A stretch of 60,689 nucleotides of DNA from Ignavibacteriota bacterium (GTDB taxonomy: Bacteria; Bacteroidota; Ignavibacteria; UBA10030): the NCBI GenBank assembly GCA_003142575.1, contig PLMS01000051.1:560-61248 (forward strand), written 5' to 3'. Under the pieces are notes generated by a model that did no database searches, was not told where the DNA came from, and saw only the letters and a program-made list of their open reading frames with translations. Numbering within the stretch: position 1 is the first letter of the stretch; each line of letters starts with the position of its first letter. This document shows positions 18,356 to 26,815 of the stretch, piece after piece. The position numbers and the translations under genes are program-made.

Positions 18356-19042
18356 TTAAGAATTAACGTGCTCAGCCTTTTGTTTCTTTGATCGTTGGAC
18401 AAAGAGTCGAATGAATTCCACAAGTGCCGGAGTTCCAGGTAGTAACACCAGCGCAAGAATGACCACACTAAAATGTTGTTTCACAAATGGAACATTGCCA
18501 AAAAAATAGCCGATCAGAACAAACAAATTGACCCATAGTAATGCGCCGATGATGCTGAAAAGTAAAAATGTCTGATATGCCATACGTCCGATACCTGCAA
18601 CGAATGGCGCAAACGTACGTATGATAGGGAGGAATCGTGCCAGAATCACGGTGATGCGTCCATGTCTATCATAAAACCTGTTCGTGCGGTTAAGATGTTC
18701 TTTATTAAAGAATCGAGATTTTTCCTGACTGAAAACTTTCGGTCCAATTTTTCTCCCAATCCAATAGTTCGTATTGTCGCCCGTGAGAGCTGCGCATATC
18801 AGCAGTGGAATGGCGTATTCCACATGCATTGCGCCGATGGCTGCCAATGAACCAATAGCAAATAAAAGTGAGTCGCCCGGTAAAAAAGGAGTTACCACTA
18901 AACCGGTTTCGCAGAAAACGATAAGAAACAGAATTGCATAAATCCATATTCCATACATTGCGCAAAGATCAACTAAGTGCCTGTCGATGTGAAGAAGGAA
19001 ATCTATGAGTTGCTGCAGGAATTCCATAATTTTGATACTCAC
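18356..19042 (-). CDS. DedA-family (SNARE-associated/VTT domain) membrane protein
   Basis: A 228-residue inner-membrane protein with four to five hydrophobic segments. The family landmarks are FCETGLVVTPFLPGDSLLFAIGSLAA (acidic residue plus the G-D-S loop), GDNTNYWIGRKIG, and the conserved FYDRHGRITVILARFLPIIRTFAPFVAGIGRM with its essential arginines. DedA proteins are thought to act as lipid-carrier flippases and to support membrane-potential homeostasis. An internal ATG five codons in (19027) is an alternative start. It follows the FKBP gene by 41 bases and has its own terminator. Confidence 0.93.
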   Translation of the reverse strand: MSIKIMEFLQQLIDFLLHIDRHLVDLCAMYGIWIYAILFLIVFCETGLVVTPFLPGDSLLFAIGSLAAIGAMHVEYAIPLLICAALTGDNTNYWIGRKIGPKVFSQEKSRFFNKEHLNRTNRFYDRHGRITVILARFLPIIRTFAPFVAGIGRMAYQTFLLFSIIGALLWVNLFVLIGYFFGNVPFVKQHFSVVILALVLLPGTPALVEFIRLFVQRSKKQKAEHVNS

Positions 19043-19043
19043 A

Positions 19044-19070
19044 TGCGACGCACTGTAAAAGTACGTCGCA
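19044..19070 (-). other. short hairpin between FKBP and DedA genes
   Basis: TGCGACG (19044-19050) pairs with CGTCGCA (19064-19070) across a 13-base loop, just upstream of the DedA start in the minus direction. There is no T tract, so it is not a standard terminator. It may be an RNA-processing or stability element, or chance. Confidence 0.3.
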
Positions 19071-19083
19071 GAGAGGTAGTCTA

Positions 19084-19773
19084 TTATTTAATGGAGATCA
19101 ACTCGATGTCGAAAATTAATGTGGCGTTCGGGCCAATCGTTTGTCCACGACCTTCCGGACCATATGCGAGATCTGACGGAATGAAGAGCTGCCATTTCGA
19201 ACCCACAGGCATAAGCTGCAGAGCTTCGGTCCATCCTTTGATCACTTGTCCGATAGGAAATTCTGTCGGTTCGCCTCGCTTATATGAGCTGTCAAATTCG
19301 GTTCCATCAATGAGCGTTCCACGATAATGACACTTCACTGTTTGATCTTTTGTCGGTTTGGGTCCGTCACCTGATTTTAAAATTTTGTATTGCAGTCCAC
19401 TGGACAATGTTACAACGCCTTCTTTCTTCTTGTTTGCGGCAAGGAATGCTTCACCTTCTTTGACATTCTTTTCGCCGACAACTTTTTGCTTCGCTTGCAT
19501 CTTGCCCATCATTTCCTGTTGAAAAGAAGTCATCGCTGCTTCCATATCTTTATCACTCATTGCTGTTTTTGAGTTATTGAGTCCATCCTTAATTCCTTGC
19601 GTGAGGAGTCCTTGATCGAGATCTATCCCCTGCGTTTTCATATTTTTTCCAATATTCACACCGATACTGTAACTAATTTTTTCTTTTTTTGTCTTGGGTG
19701 TTTCTTTTTTCTGTGCTATGACCATGCTACTCAATATCGAAAGCACAAGAGCAACCACAATAAGCTTCTTCAT
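19084..19773 (-). CDS. FKBP-type peptidyl-prolyl cis-trans isomerase (FkpA/Mip-like)
   Basis: A periplasmic foldase of 229 residues. A signal peptide (about 20 residues ending MVIAQ) is followed by the N-terminal dimerisation domain seen in FkpA/Mip (KISYSIGVNIGKNMKTQG through a long helix to ~110). The C-terminal FKBP domain (~120-228) contains VKCHYRGTLIDGTEFDSSY, GQVIKGWTEALQLMPVGSKW and PSDLAYGPEGRG, so the catalytic pocket (Tyr, Phe, Asp, Trp) is complete. The gene starts a short minus-strand unit with the DedA gene. Confidence 0.95.
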   Translation of the reverse strand: MKKLIVVALVLSILSSMVIAQKKETPKTKKEKISYSIGVNIGKNMKTQGIDLDQGLLTQGIKDGLNNSKTAMSDKDMEAAMTSFQQEMMGKMQAKQKVVGEKNVKEGEAFLAANKKKEGVVTLSSGLQYKILKSGDGPKPTKDQTVKCHYRGTLIDGTEFDSSYKRGEPTEFPIGQVIKGWTEALQLMPVGSKWQLFIPSDLAYGPEGRGQTIGPNATLIFDIELISIK

Positions 19774-19796
19774 GAATTATCCTTTAATTAAGTGAT

Positions 19797-19823
19797 AAAT
19801 AAAAACGCGGACGAACCCGCGTT
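19797..19823 (-). terminator. intrinsic terminator after the S9-type hydrolase gene
   Basis: AACGCGG (19804-19810) pairs with CCGCGTT (19817-19823). On the minus strand the stem is followed by a TTTTTATTT tail. It lies between the hydrolase stop and the FKBP start. Confidence 0.8.
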
Positions 19824-19948
19824 GAACTTACAAGAAGGTACAATTTTTTCTTCTTATTTAAAATCAGATATTTCAAAAATGAATAATTGTCAATATGGAT
19901 TTCAGCCGCTGTGCCAACTTCATTTTCTATCAAGCCCAAATGCCCTCA

Positions 19949-21043
19949 TTACTTGTATCCTGCCTTCTCCAAATCTTCCACTGATTTGAACTGATGCGGT
20001 GGATAAAGATATCTAGCAAGGAATGTATAAATTTTCATTCGCGTTTCTTTTGCCAGCTTTGTGTCGATGCGATCGAAGCTGTGTCCGCCGGGAGCATCTT
20101 TGAAAATCTCGTACTCGAATTTCTTTCCTGCCACTTTCAGATCCTGAATAAGATGTTCGACCTCTTCCACATGCACATCATCGTCGATGGTGTTGGTATG
20201 AATAAGCAAGGGTGTTTTCAATTTTTCCACGAATGAAACAGGAGAACGTCTGCGATATTCTGCCGAGTCTTCACTCACCGTTTTGCCGATGTGGTATTGG
20301 GCAGAAAAATCTTTGCGGTAATCATCATCATAATATCCTAAGCGCATCACAAGATCGCTCACCGGCACACCGGCAAACGCTACTTGGTAATCGTTCGGAT
20401 ACTCGAAGATATCCATCAGTGTAATAAGTCCGCCATGACTCCAACCAATTGCACCGACACGATCTTTATCAACAATTCTATAATTCTCAATCATCCAATC
20501 GCGCGCTGCGTGATTGTCTTCTACTTCGCGTCCGCCATAATCGATGCGTTCGTAGAACTGCTTGCCATAACCGGTACTGCCGCGGTATTCCGGCGCCACA
20601 ACGATATAACCTTGCGCCATCAGCTCACGAATAATGTGCGTATGGTATGTTGTGAAATCTGCATGTACGCCACCATGCGGCAGAACAAGAAGCGGATATT
20701 TTTTACTGCGATTGAGTTTCTGCGGAATGAAGATATACGCCCAAAATTTTACCGGATTCAATGCGCCTCTTGCCGTAGAATCCTTGACTTTCCAAGGCGG
20801 TGGCCCGACAATAAAAACCTTTTCGATGCTAGCCACATCGCTCACTTTATCGTACCAGAGGACATCATCTACCGCCTTTGCTAATTGATCGAGACGATGA
20901 TCAAGTGCTTCGAACTTCTCGTCGATTTGTTTGGAGATTCCATCTTCATTTATTTTCTTCTCTTGTGCAGTAAGGGGAACCATGGTAAACGCAGCAAACA
21001 ATGAAAGAAGAGGGATCAATGATTTAAAATTATTTGTATTCAT
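19949..21043 (-). CDS. S9-type prolyl-oligopeptidase-like alpha/beta hydrolase, secreted
   Basis: 364 residues from the ATG at 21043, which has an AAGGAGG ten bases upstream; a TTG three codons earlier overlaps that site and is rejected. A signal peptide (LIPLLSLFAAFTMVPLTAQ) is followed by a short helical region and a catalytic domain. YPLLVLPHGGVHADF holds the oxyanion strand, GWSHGG the serine nucleophile, and GGHSFD the histidine, with DDDV around the acid. The long beta-propeller of classical S9 peptidases is absent, so it may be a peptidase-like esterase or an acyl-aminoacyl peptidase relative. Confidence 0.85.
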   Translation of the reverse strand: MNTNNFKSLIPLLSLFAAFTMVPLTAQEKKINEDGISKQIDEKFEALDHRLDQLAKAVDDVLWYDKVSDVASIEKVFIVGPPPWKVKDSTARGALNPVKFWAYIFIPQKLNRSKKYPLLVLPHGGVHADFTTYHTHIIRELMAQGYIVVAPEYRGSTGYGKQFYERIDYGGREVEDNHAARDWMIENYRIVDKDRVGAIGWSHGGLITLMDIFEYPNDYQVAFAGVPVSDLVMRLGYYDDDYRKDFSAQYHIGKTVSEDSAEYRRRSPVSFVEKLKTPLLIHTNTIDDDVHVEEVEHLIQDLKVAGKKFEYEIFKDAPGGHSFDRIDTKLAKETRMKIYTFLARYLYPPHQFKSVEDLEKAGYK

Positions 21044-21173
21044 GAACTTCAATCCTCCTTATTGAAAGGTCGGTGAACATCCAAAACGAAGTGTAGAAAA
21101 AAATGATGCAAAAACCAACTTGCGTTTCGTGCACACTCCTGCTACCTTAGAGGAAGAGTTTGAAAGGATTTCT

Positions 21174-21773
21174 ATGTCACCTCACTTATATGAAGATAAT
21201 GATTTTTTAACGAACGCGTTTAATACCATCCCTTTCCCAATATTAGTGGTGGACGATGATATGCGCATCCTATTCTGGAATTCTTCTGCACTTCGCTTGC
21301 TTAGGAGCGATGTAGTGTTCCAACAGCGGGGCGGAGAAGCACTTTATTGTATTTATTCCGGGAATACGGAGGAAGGGTGCGGACACAGTCTTCAGTGCAA
21401 AACCTGTGTTCTATGGAATTCAGTAATCGAGGCGAGCCGCGGTGAAAAAGTCTATCGTAAAAAGACCATTATGCAGCGCAAAATCGGTGAGAAAGTCACC
21501 GACGTACCACTTCTGGTAACAACCTCTCCCTTCACATACGAAAATAGGTCGCTGACATTGCTCATTTTAGAAGATATTCATGAATTAATGGAGCTTGGAA
21601 GTCTACTACCTATTTGTGCAAATTGTAAAAAAATTAGATCGAGCACCAACCAGTGGGAGCAAATTGAGGTATATATCAAAGACCACATTGTGGATGTGGA
21701 TTTTACGCACGGACTATGTCCAGATTGCATGACAAAATTATATCCCGAAATCGCGAAAATGTCAAAAGAGTAA
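21174..21773 (+). CDS. PAS-domain protein with cysteine-rich C-terminal module
   Basis: A soluble 199-residue protein from the ATG at 21174 (AAAGGA before it; a TTG at 21120 is an alternative). Residues ~10-130 form a PAS domain (NTIPFPILVVDDDMRILFWN), with an internal Cys group (CGHSLQCKTC). The last ~45 residues contain PICANCKKIRSS...W..IE.YI and HGLCPDCM..LYPE, a four-Cys element found at the end of many PAS or response-regulator proteins, usually without kinase or DNA-binding domains. It probably binds Zn or another metal. No output domain is visible, so it may be an adaptor in redox or ligand sensing. Confidence 0.8.
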   Translation: MSPHLYEDNDFLTNAFNTIPFPILVVDDDMRILFWNSSALRLLRSDVVFQQRGGEALYCIYSGNTEEGCGHSLQCKTCVLWNSVIEASRGEKVYRKKTIMQRKIGEKVTDVPLLVTTSPFTYENRSLTLLILEDIHELMELGSLLPICANCKKIRSSTNQWEQIEVYIKDHIVDVDFTHGLCPDCMTKLYPEIAKMSKE

Positions 21774-21843
21774 TTATTCAACAGATGCACAATTCAAAAA
21801 GAGAGAACGGGTTAGAGAAACCACTGAACCAAGGCTTCCAAAT

Positions 21844-23007
21844 ATGAAGAAACTTCTCGTGTTCTTGCTTGTTCTTTTTCCTCAGACAATTTTTTCTCAA
21901 AGTGTAAAAGACTCGGCGTATCAGACAAATGTTGTTCGCGATAACCTTCCGTCTTTCTATACTGTCCTTGCAGAACGTCTTACGTTTCCGCTTTCATGGT
22001 CATCGGGAAATTTCAATGATTTCAATACATGGCGAACAACAGCGCGCGCCAAGGTGATGGAATGTTTATTGAAACTTCCGCTGTCTGTTCCGTTTCATCC
22101 GGTTGTGGTGGCAGAGCAAGATCGGGGAAGTTACGTTGCACGAAAAATTATCTTTAACATTACAGCTGACAGCCGCATCCTCGGTTATCTTCTTGTGCCA
22201 AAAGGAAAAGGACCATTTCCTGCGGTTTTGCTCCTGCATGATCATGGTTCAAAGTTTGATATCGGCAAAGAAAAAGTTGTTGAACCATTCGGGGTTTTGC
22301 CCGAACAAATAAAATCAGCACGCGAATGGTCAGACAAGTTATACGGCGGTAGATTTATAGGAGATGAATTAGCGAAACGTGGTTACGTCTGTTTTGCCAC
22401 AGATGCTCTGAACTGGTCTGACCGGGGTGGAGCCAGTCACGATGGCCAGCAAGCACTCGCCTCTAATTTGTTGAATCTTGGAATATCTTTTGCCGGTCTG
22501 ATCGCGTGGGAAGATATGTATGCGGCAGAATTTCTTGCAACCAGACCAGAAATCGATTCTACTAGAATCGTTGCAATGGGTGTGTCGATGGGTTCTTTCC
22601 GTGCATGGCAAGTTGCGGCGTTGTCAGATAGGATTGCCGGTGGTGTTGCAGTCTGCTGGATGGCAACACGAAAAGGTTTGTTAGTACCTGGCGGCAATCT
22701 CACGCACGGTCAATCATCATTCACAACAACACACCCCAATCTCGCCAACTATCTCGACTATCCCGATGTGGCAAGTCTTGCTTGTCCTAAACCGATGCTC
22801 TTTTATAATGGTAGTCAGGATAAATTGTTTCCTGCGTTTAGCGTTGAGGAGGCATTTTCGAAAATGCACAATGTATGGAATTCACAGCATGCTGACAACA
22901 ATCTCGTTACAAAATTATGGGATGCAGGACATGTGTTCAACATGGAAATGCAGAATGAGGCATTTGAATGGTTAGACCAACATTTCCTTTCTTCCACAAA
23001 AAAATAA
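21844..23007 (+). CDS. secreted alpha/beta hydrolase (acetyl-xylan-esterase/dienelactone-hydrolase-like)
   Basis: 387 residues with a signal peptide (MKKLLVFLLVLFPQTIFSQ). The substrate-capping N-terminal region leads into ILGYLLVPKGKGPFPAVLLLHDHG (oxyanion region), then the nucleophile elbow GVSMGS near residue 245. Asp (GSQDKLFP) and His (DAGHVFN) complete a triad. The architecture is that of the AB hydrolase family including cephalosporin-C/xylan deacetylases. The substrate is unknown. The thioesterase gene begins 18 bases downstream and may share the transcript. Confidence 0.85.
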   Translation: MKKLLVFLLVLFPQTIFSQSVKDSAYQTNVVRDNLPSFYTVLAERLTFPLSWSSGNFNDFNTWRTTARAKVMECLLKLPLSVPFHPVVVAEQDRGSYVARKIIFNITADSRILGYLLVPKGKGPFPAVLLLHDHGSKFDIGKEKVVEPFGVLPEQIKSAREWSDKLYGGRFIGDELAKRGYVCFATDALNWSDRGGASHDGQQALASNLLNLGISFAGLIAWEDMYAAEFLATRPEIDSTRIVAMGVSMGSFRAWQVAALSDRIAGGVAVCWMATRKGLLVPGGNLTHGQSSFTTTHPNLANYLDYPDVASLACPKPMLFYNGSQDKLFPAFSVEEAFSKMHNVWNSQHADNNLVTKLWDAGHVFNMEMQNEAFEWLDQHFLSSTKK

Positions 23008-23025
23008 TTACTACGGTATCTCAAT

Positions 23026-23535
23026 ATGAAACATCGCGTTACAGGAAAACAACAGAACAGCAAAATGTGCTTTCTCTGCGGTCTAAAAAATTCGTTCGGA
23101 CTCAAGGGAGAATTTTTTGAATTAGAGAACAATGAACTTGTATGCATATTCAAACCATCGAATGAACACCAAAGTTATCCCGGCCGTCTGCATGGCGGCA
23201 TTACTACTGCAGTGCTTGATGAAACAATCGGCCGCGCGATTATGATGAAGAATAAAAATGAAGAAGTGTGGGGAGTTACGGTTGAATTTACGACCCGGTT
23301 CAAAAAACAAATTCCATTGAACGAAGAACTCAGGGTCGTGGGACGCATTACGAACGAAACCAGCCGCACATTCGAAGGAACAGGCGAGCTTCTTTTACCA
23401 AACGGCGAAGTGGCGGCAACAGGTTTAGGCAAGTACTTGCGCATGCCGTTAACCAAAATTGCAGATTTTGATCCTCTGGAACAAGAGTGGAAAGTCGTGA
23501 AATCAGCCAAAGATCCGGAAACGATTGATATATAA
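23026..23535 (+). CDS. PaaI-type hotdog-fold thioesterase
   Basis: A 169-residue hotdog-fold protein. The core signature HGGITTAVLDETIGRA (with the active Asp/Glu helix) and the strand VTVEFTTRFKKQIPLNEEL are typical of PaaI/YbgC-type acyl-CoA thioesterases. The N-terminal NSKMCFLCGLKNSFGLKG is a feature of a subgroup in which the CxxCG loop precedes the hotdog. It would hydrolyse acyl- or aryl-CoA in the cytosol; the acyl group is not predictable. It is close behind the hydrolase gene. Confidence 0.88.
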   Translation: MKHRVTGKQQNSKMCFLCGLKNSFGLKGEFFELENNELVCIFKPSNEHQSYPGRLHGGITTAVLDETIGRAIMMKNKNEEVWGVTVEFTTRFKKQIPLNEELRVVGRITNETSRTFEGTGELLLPNGEVAATGLGKYLRMPLTKIADFDPLEQEWKVVKSAKDPETIDI

Positions 23536-23560
23536 GTTCTTGAACGGAATGTTCTTTTTT
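23536..23560 (+). terminator. weak candidate terminator after thioesterase gene
   Basis: GTTC-TT-GAAC-GGAAT-GTTC (23536-23554) forms only a four-base-pair hairpin but runs directly into TTTTTT. The alternating GTTC/GAAC tetramers could instead be a repressor site for the copper-type genes downstream. Confidence 0.3.
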
Positions 23561-23638
23561 ACCAGAAAACGAAGGTGATTGAAGTTCCCGGAACGAATTT
23601 AGGAGGTATGACGTTTATATAGTTGTATCATAGAGAGT

Positions 23639-24022
23639 ATGAAAAAGACAACAACTATATTCTTTCTTTTCATTTATTTTATTCTCACAGTAGGAATGAC
23701 TGTTTCAACACATTTCTGCGGCGGAAAGATTACTTCTGTACAAGTGCTACCCTTCATTCCCAAGGAAGATGCCTGCGGCTGTGATGATGCAACGACTCCC
23801 GGTGATTGCTGCAAGACAGAAATCAAAACCGTTCAACTGAACGATGAACAAATTGCCGTGCACGTAAACCAACCATCTTCACCGCAAACCGCAGTAACCC
23901 TGTGGGCCGAGACCTCAACCGAAATAGTGTTATCTTCTCATGCGGTTCGTGAGGTTGTTCCGGCAAGCTCTCCCCCTGATTCTCCTCCACTCTATATTCT
24001 TCATAGCGTGTTCCTCATTTAA
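23639..24022 (+). CDS. HYC_CC_PP-family small secreted protein
   Basis: 127 residues. An N-terminal signal or membrane segment (FFLFIYFILTVGMTVS) is followed by THFCGG (the HYC position), an acidic Cys-rich stretch (DACGCDD and DCCKTE) and a C-terminal SSPPDSPPLYILHS (the PP element). This ordered set of motifs is that of the HYC_CC_PP family of Bacteroidota. It precedes an HMA protein and a TonB-dependent receptor, the common neighbourhood for this family. The pattern of Cys and His fits extracytoplasmic metal binding, most likely copper, by inference only. Confidence 0.75.
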   Translation: MKKTTTIFFLFIYFILTVGMTVSTHFCGGKITSVQVLPFIPKEDACGCDDATTPGDCCKTEIKTVQLNDEQIAVHVNQPSSPQTAVTLWAETSTEIVLSSHAVREVVPASSPPDSPPLYILHSVFLI

Positions 24023-24115
24023 GAAGTGTGTGGTACAGTAATAAACGCAGAATGGTTTCAGCCATCCTGCTGTTTCACTTTATCCATACACGTTCTATTA
24101 TAGTTGAGGAAAGCC

Positions 24116-24463
24116 ATGAAAACCACAGTCATTTTATTCACACTGATCATTTCACTTTCATCGTTCCTATTTGCGCAGGAAAACATAGTCAAAGAAGCAG
24201 AGTTCAAAGTCTTTGGCAATTGCGCTTCTTGCAAAAGCCGCATTGAAAAATCGTTGAAGATTAAAGAAGTAAAATCTGCACGGTGGAACAAACAAACCAA
24301 GATGTTATCAGTCGCATATATCTCCCCGGCGATTACTCTTGATTCTCTCCAGCAGCGCATTGCCGCCGTCGGTCATGATACCGAAAAATATAAAGCAGCC
24401 GACTCGGTGTATGCGGAGCTTCCTTCCTGCTGTTTGTATCGCGACGTGGAGAAGTCTCACTAA
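24116..24463 (+). CDS. periplasmic heavy-metal-associated (HMA) domain protein
   Basis: 115 residues from the ATG at 24116 (a TTG four codons earlier overlaps the AGGAAA ribosome site). A signal peptide (ILFTLIISLSSFLFAQ) precedes a ferredoxin-like HMA fold with GNCASCKSRIEKSL, the CxxC that binds Cu(I) or similar soft metals. A second pair, CC, sits near the C-terminus (SCCLYRD). Being secreted, it would act as a periplasmic metallochaperone. It lies between the HYC_CC_PP and TonB-receptor genes, all on one strand. Confidence 0.88.
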   Translation: MKTTVILFTLIISLSSFLFAQENIVKEAEFKVFGNCASCKSRIEKSLKIKEVKSARWNKQTKMLSVAYISPAITLDSLQQRIAAVGHDTEKYKAADSVYAELPSCCLYRDVEKSH

Positions 24464-24498
24464 CTTATCATTTAATCACAAAAAATAAGAGGTGAGCG

Positions 24499-26733
24499 AT
24501 GAAAGCATTTTTTGCATTCATTCTTCTCGTTCTGACGGTTTCCACTGGTTCTGCACAAGACAAGCTGAAGGGATATGTCGGAGAGAAGGATGAACAAGGA
24601 AACGAACATCCGTTGGTTGCTGTCTCTGCGTACTGGCTGGGCACTACCCGCGGTGAAACAACCGATTCAAACGGTTTCTTCAGCATTCCGTTTGTGAAAG
24701 AATCGAAAACGTTGGTAGTCCGCTGTCTCGGGTATCATCCTGATACGGTGGCCATCACCAACCAGCATTCCATTCGCATTTTCATGAAATCTGAAGCGCA
24801 AACTGTTGGCGACGTGAATGTGGTTGGCGAGCGGCAAGCTTCGTACCTCGAGTACGCGAATCCGTTTAAGAAAACAGTGATGACGGAAAAAGAACTGTTC
24901 AAAGCGGCGTGCTGTAATCTTTCGGAAAGTTTTCAGACCAATCCTTCGATTGATATTTCGTTCACCGACGCGATTACAGGAACAAAGCAGATTGAGATGC
25001 TGGGACTTTCCGGCATCTATACGCAAATGACAATGGAGAATATGCCCTATATACGCGGGTTGACCTCCAATGTCGGGTTGACATTTATTCCGGGAACCTG
25101 GATCGAAGCTATCAATGTCTCGAAAGGAATTGGTTCAGTTGCCAATGGGTATGAATCCATCACCGGACAGATTGATGTAGACCTGCGCAAGCCGGAGAAG
25201 GAAGACGAGAAGCAATTCTTCCTGAATCTCTACGGCAATCAAGATCAGCGGATGGAGGTAAACCTGAATATGCGGGAACGCTTGAGCAATAATTTGTCGT
25301 CGATGACGCTTCTTCATATTAGTTCACAACGGCATCAGGTTGATGAGAATGGCGATGGTTTTCTCGATATGCCGCTGTTTACTACCATCAATGCACTGCA
25401 GCGTTGGAAAATCATCATGTCTAATGGTTGGATGAGCCAGTTGAGTCTTCAGTATGTGAATGATAGTAAAGATGGCGGAACGTACGACCGAGAGCTCCCA
25501 TTTGCTTATGAGTATGGAATGAAAAGTATTCTGCTTCGCCTTAATGGCAAAACCGGATATGTGTTTCAAAACGAACATGGCCAGAGTATAGGCATACAAT
25601 GGTCGCTCAGCCGGTACAGCAATGCGGCACATTTTGGGTCGCAGCTGTATGATGGAAATGAAGAGACGGGATATCTCAACGTCCTCTATCAGGCAAAGCT
25701 GGACGGTGAGGTGCAGACATTTCGAACGGGAATAAGTTTCTTGTTCGATCAATATGATGAACACTACGATAATCTTCCTTACGACCGTATTGAGCGAGTG
25801 CCCGGTGCGTTCTTTGAATATACATTTTCACCCAACGAACGACTTTCACTTGTTGCCGGCATCCGCGCCGATGAGCATAATGAATACGGCACGATGATCA
25901 CACCACGCCTCCACATTCGGTATACACCGCAGGAAGATTGGGTGCTGCGGCTTGCAGCGGGACGAGGCTATAGAACTGCGAACATTTTTGCAGAGAACTC
26001 AACGGTGTTTGCCAGTTCACGCGCGGTTTCAATTGTTCCATCGAACTCTTTTGGGTACGGATTGAAACAAGAAATTGCATGGAATTACGGCTTCAATCTG
26101 ACGCATTATTTCACCTTCGATTATCGCGAAGCAACACTGTTGATTGATCTCTACAGAACCGATTTCGAGCAGGTCGTCCTTGCCGATCTTGATTCCAATC
26201 CGCATCAAGTGCGGTTCTATTCAGTTCCGAATGGTTCGTATTCTAATAGTGTACAAACGGAGCTGAACATTCAGCCATTGGAGCGATTGGATGTACGCAT
26301 TGCCTATCGGTATTTGGATGTGATGCAAAACCTGGGCGGCGTATGGCGCGAACGTCCGCTGACGGCACAGCATCGGGCATTGGCAACAGTGTCTTACGCA
26401 ACGGAACGCGATCAACCGGATGACCCGCAGACGTCGTTTGATGTGACGGGGCAATGGTTCGGAAAGAAAAGAATTCCTGAAACTTTATTGAATCCGGATA
26501 GTTTACGTGCGCTCGCGTACTCACCAGACTTCTTTACCATGAACCTTCAAGTGACGCAGACATTTATAAAAGGCATCGATGTATATGTTGGCATTGAGAA
26601 TCTGTTTGATTTCAGACAGGCCAATCCAATTCTTGATGGCGTAAATCCTCAAGGACATTTCTTTGATGCATCGTTAATCTGGGGACCTGTGACCGGCAGG
26701 ATGGTGTATGCTGGCTTGAGGTTGCGTGTTTAG
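24499..26733 (+). CDS. TonB-dependent outer-membrane receptor (probable copper/metal uptake)
   Basis: A 744-residue outer-membrane receptor. A signal peptide (to ~19) is followed by a carboxypeptidase-regulatory-like/CarboxypepD_reg domain (KLKGYVGEKDEQGNEHPL to ~105), a plug domain (~120-225, with LSESFQTNPSIDIS and GTKQIEMLGLSG) and a ~22-strand barrel ending in MVYAGLRLRV. A Cys pair (AACCNL) in the plug is notable. Linked to HMA and HYC_CC_PP genes it resembles the Bacteroidota copper-associated receptors. The ligand remains inference. Confidence 0.92.
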   Translation: MKAFFAFILLVLTVSTGSAQDKLKGYVGEKDEQGNEHPLVAVSAYWLGTTRGETTDSNGFFSIPFVKESKTLVVRCLGYHPDTVAITNQHSIRIFMKSEAQTVGDVNVVGERQASYLEYANPFKKTVMTEKELFKAACCNLSESFQTNPSIDISFTDAITGTKQIEMLGLSGIYTQMTMENMPYIRGLTSNVGLTFIPGTWIEAINVSKGIGSVANGYESITGQIDVDLRKPEKEDEKQFFLNLYGNQDQRMEVNLNMRERLSNNLSSMTLLHISSQRHQVDENGDGFLDMPLFTTINALQRWKIIMSNGWMSQLSLQYVNDSKDGGTYDRELPFAYEYGMKSILLRLNGKTGYVFQNEHGQSIGIQWSLSRYSNAAHFGSQLYDGNEETGYLNVLYQAKLDGEVQTFRTGISFLFDQYDEHYDNLPYDRIERVPGAFFEYTFSPNERLSLVAGIRADEHNEYGTMITPRLHIRYTPQEDWVLRLAAGRGYRTANIFAENSTVFASSRAVSIVPSNSFGYGLKQEIAWNYGFNLTHYFTFDYREATLLIDLYRTDFEQVVLADLDSNPHQVRFYSVPNGSYSNSVQTELNIQPLERLDVRIAYRYLDVMQNLGGVWRERPLTAQHRALATVSYATERDQPDDPQTSFDVTGQWFGKKRIPETLLNPDSLRALAYSPDFFTMNLQVTQTFIKGIDVYVGIENLFDFRQANPILDGVNPQGHFFDASLIWGPVTGRMVYAGLRLRV

Positions 26734-26759
26734 ATAGTGCGATTGGATATTCTCTTATT

Positions 26760-26789
26760 ATCCCGCTTGGATTCAATCTCAAGCGGGAT
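26760..26789 (+). terminator. terminator hairpin between convergent genes
   Basis: A perfect 10-bp stem (ATCCCGCTTG at 26760-26769, CAAGCGGGAT at 26780-26789) has a 10-base loop and lies between the TonB-receptor stop and the opposing reductase stop. The T tract is poor on both sides, so it may work with Rho or as a 3'-end stabiliser. Confidence 0.7.
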
Positions 26790-26815
26790 GCTATATTTAT
26801 CGACGGATTAAAATT

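Noticed and set aside
23601..23622. AGGAGGT followed directly by ATG and a four-codon frame
   Set aside because: The Shine-Dalgarno sequence touches the ATG, leaving no spacing, and the frame is too short to judge.
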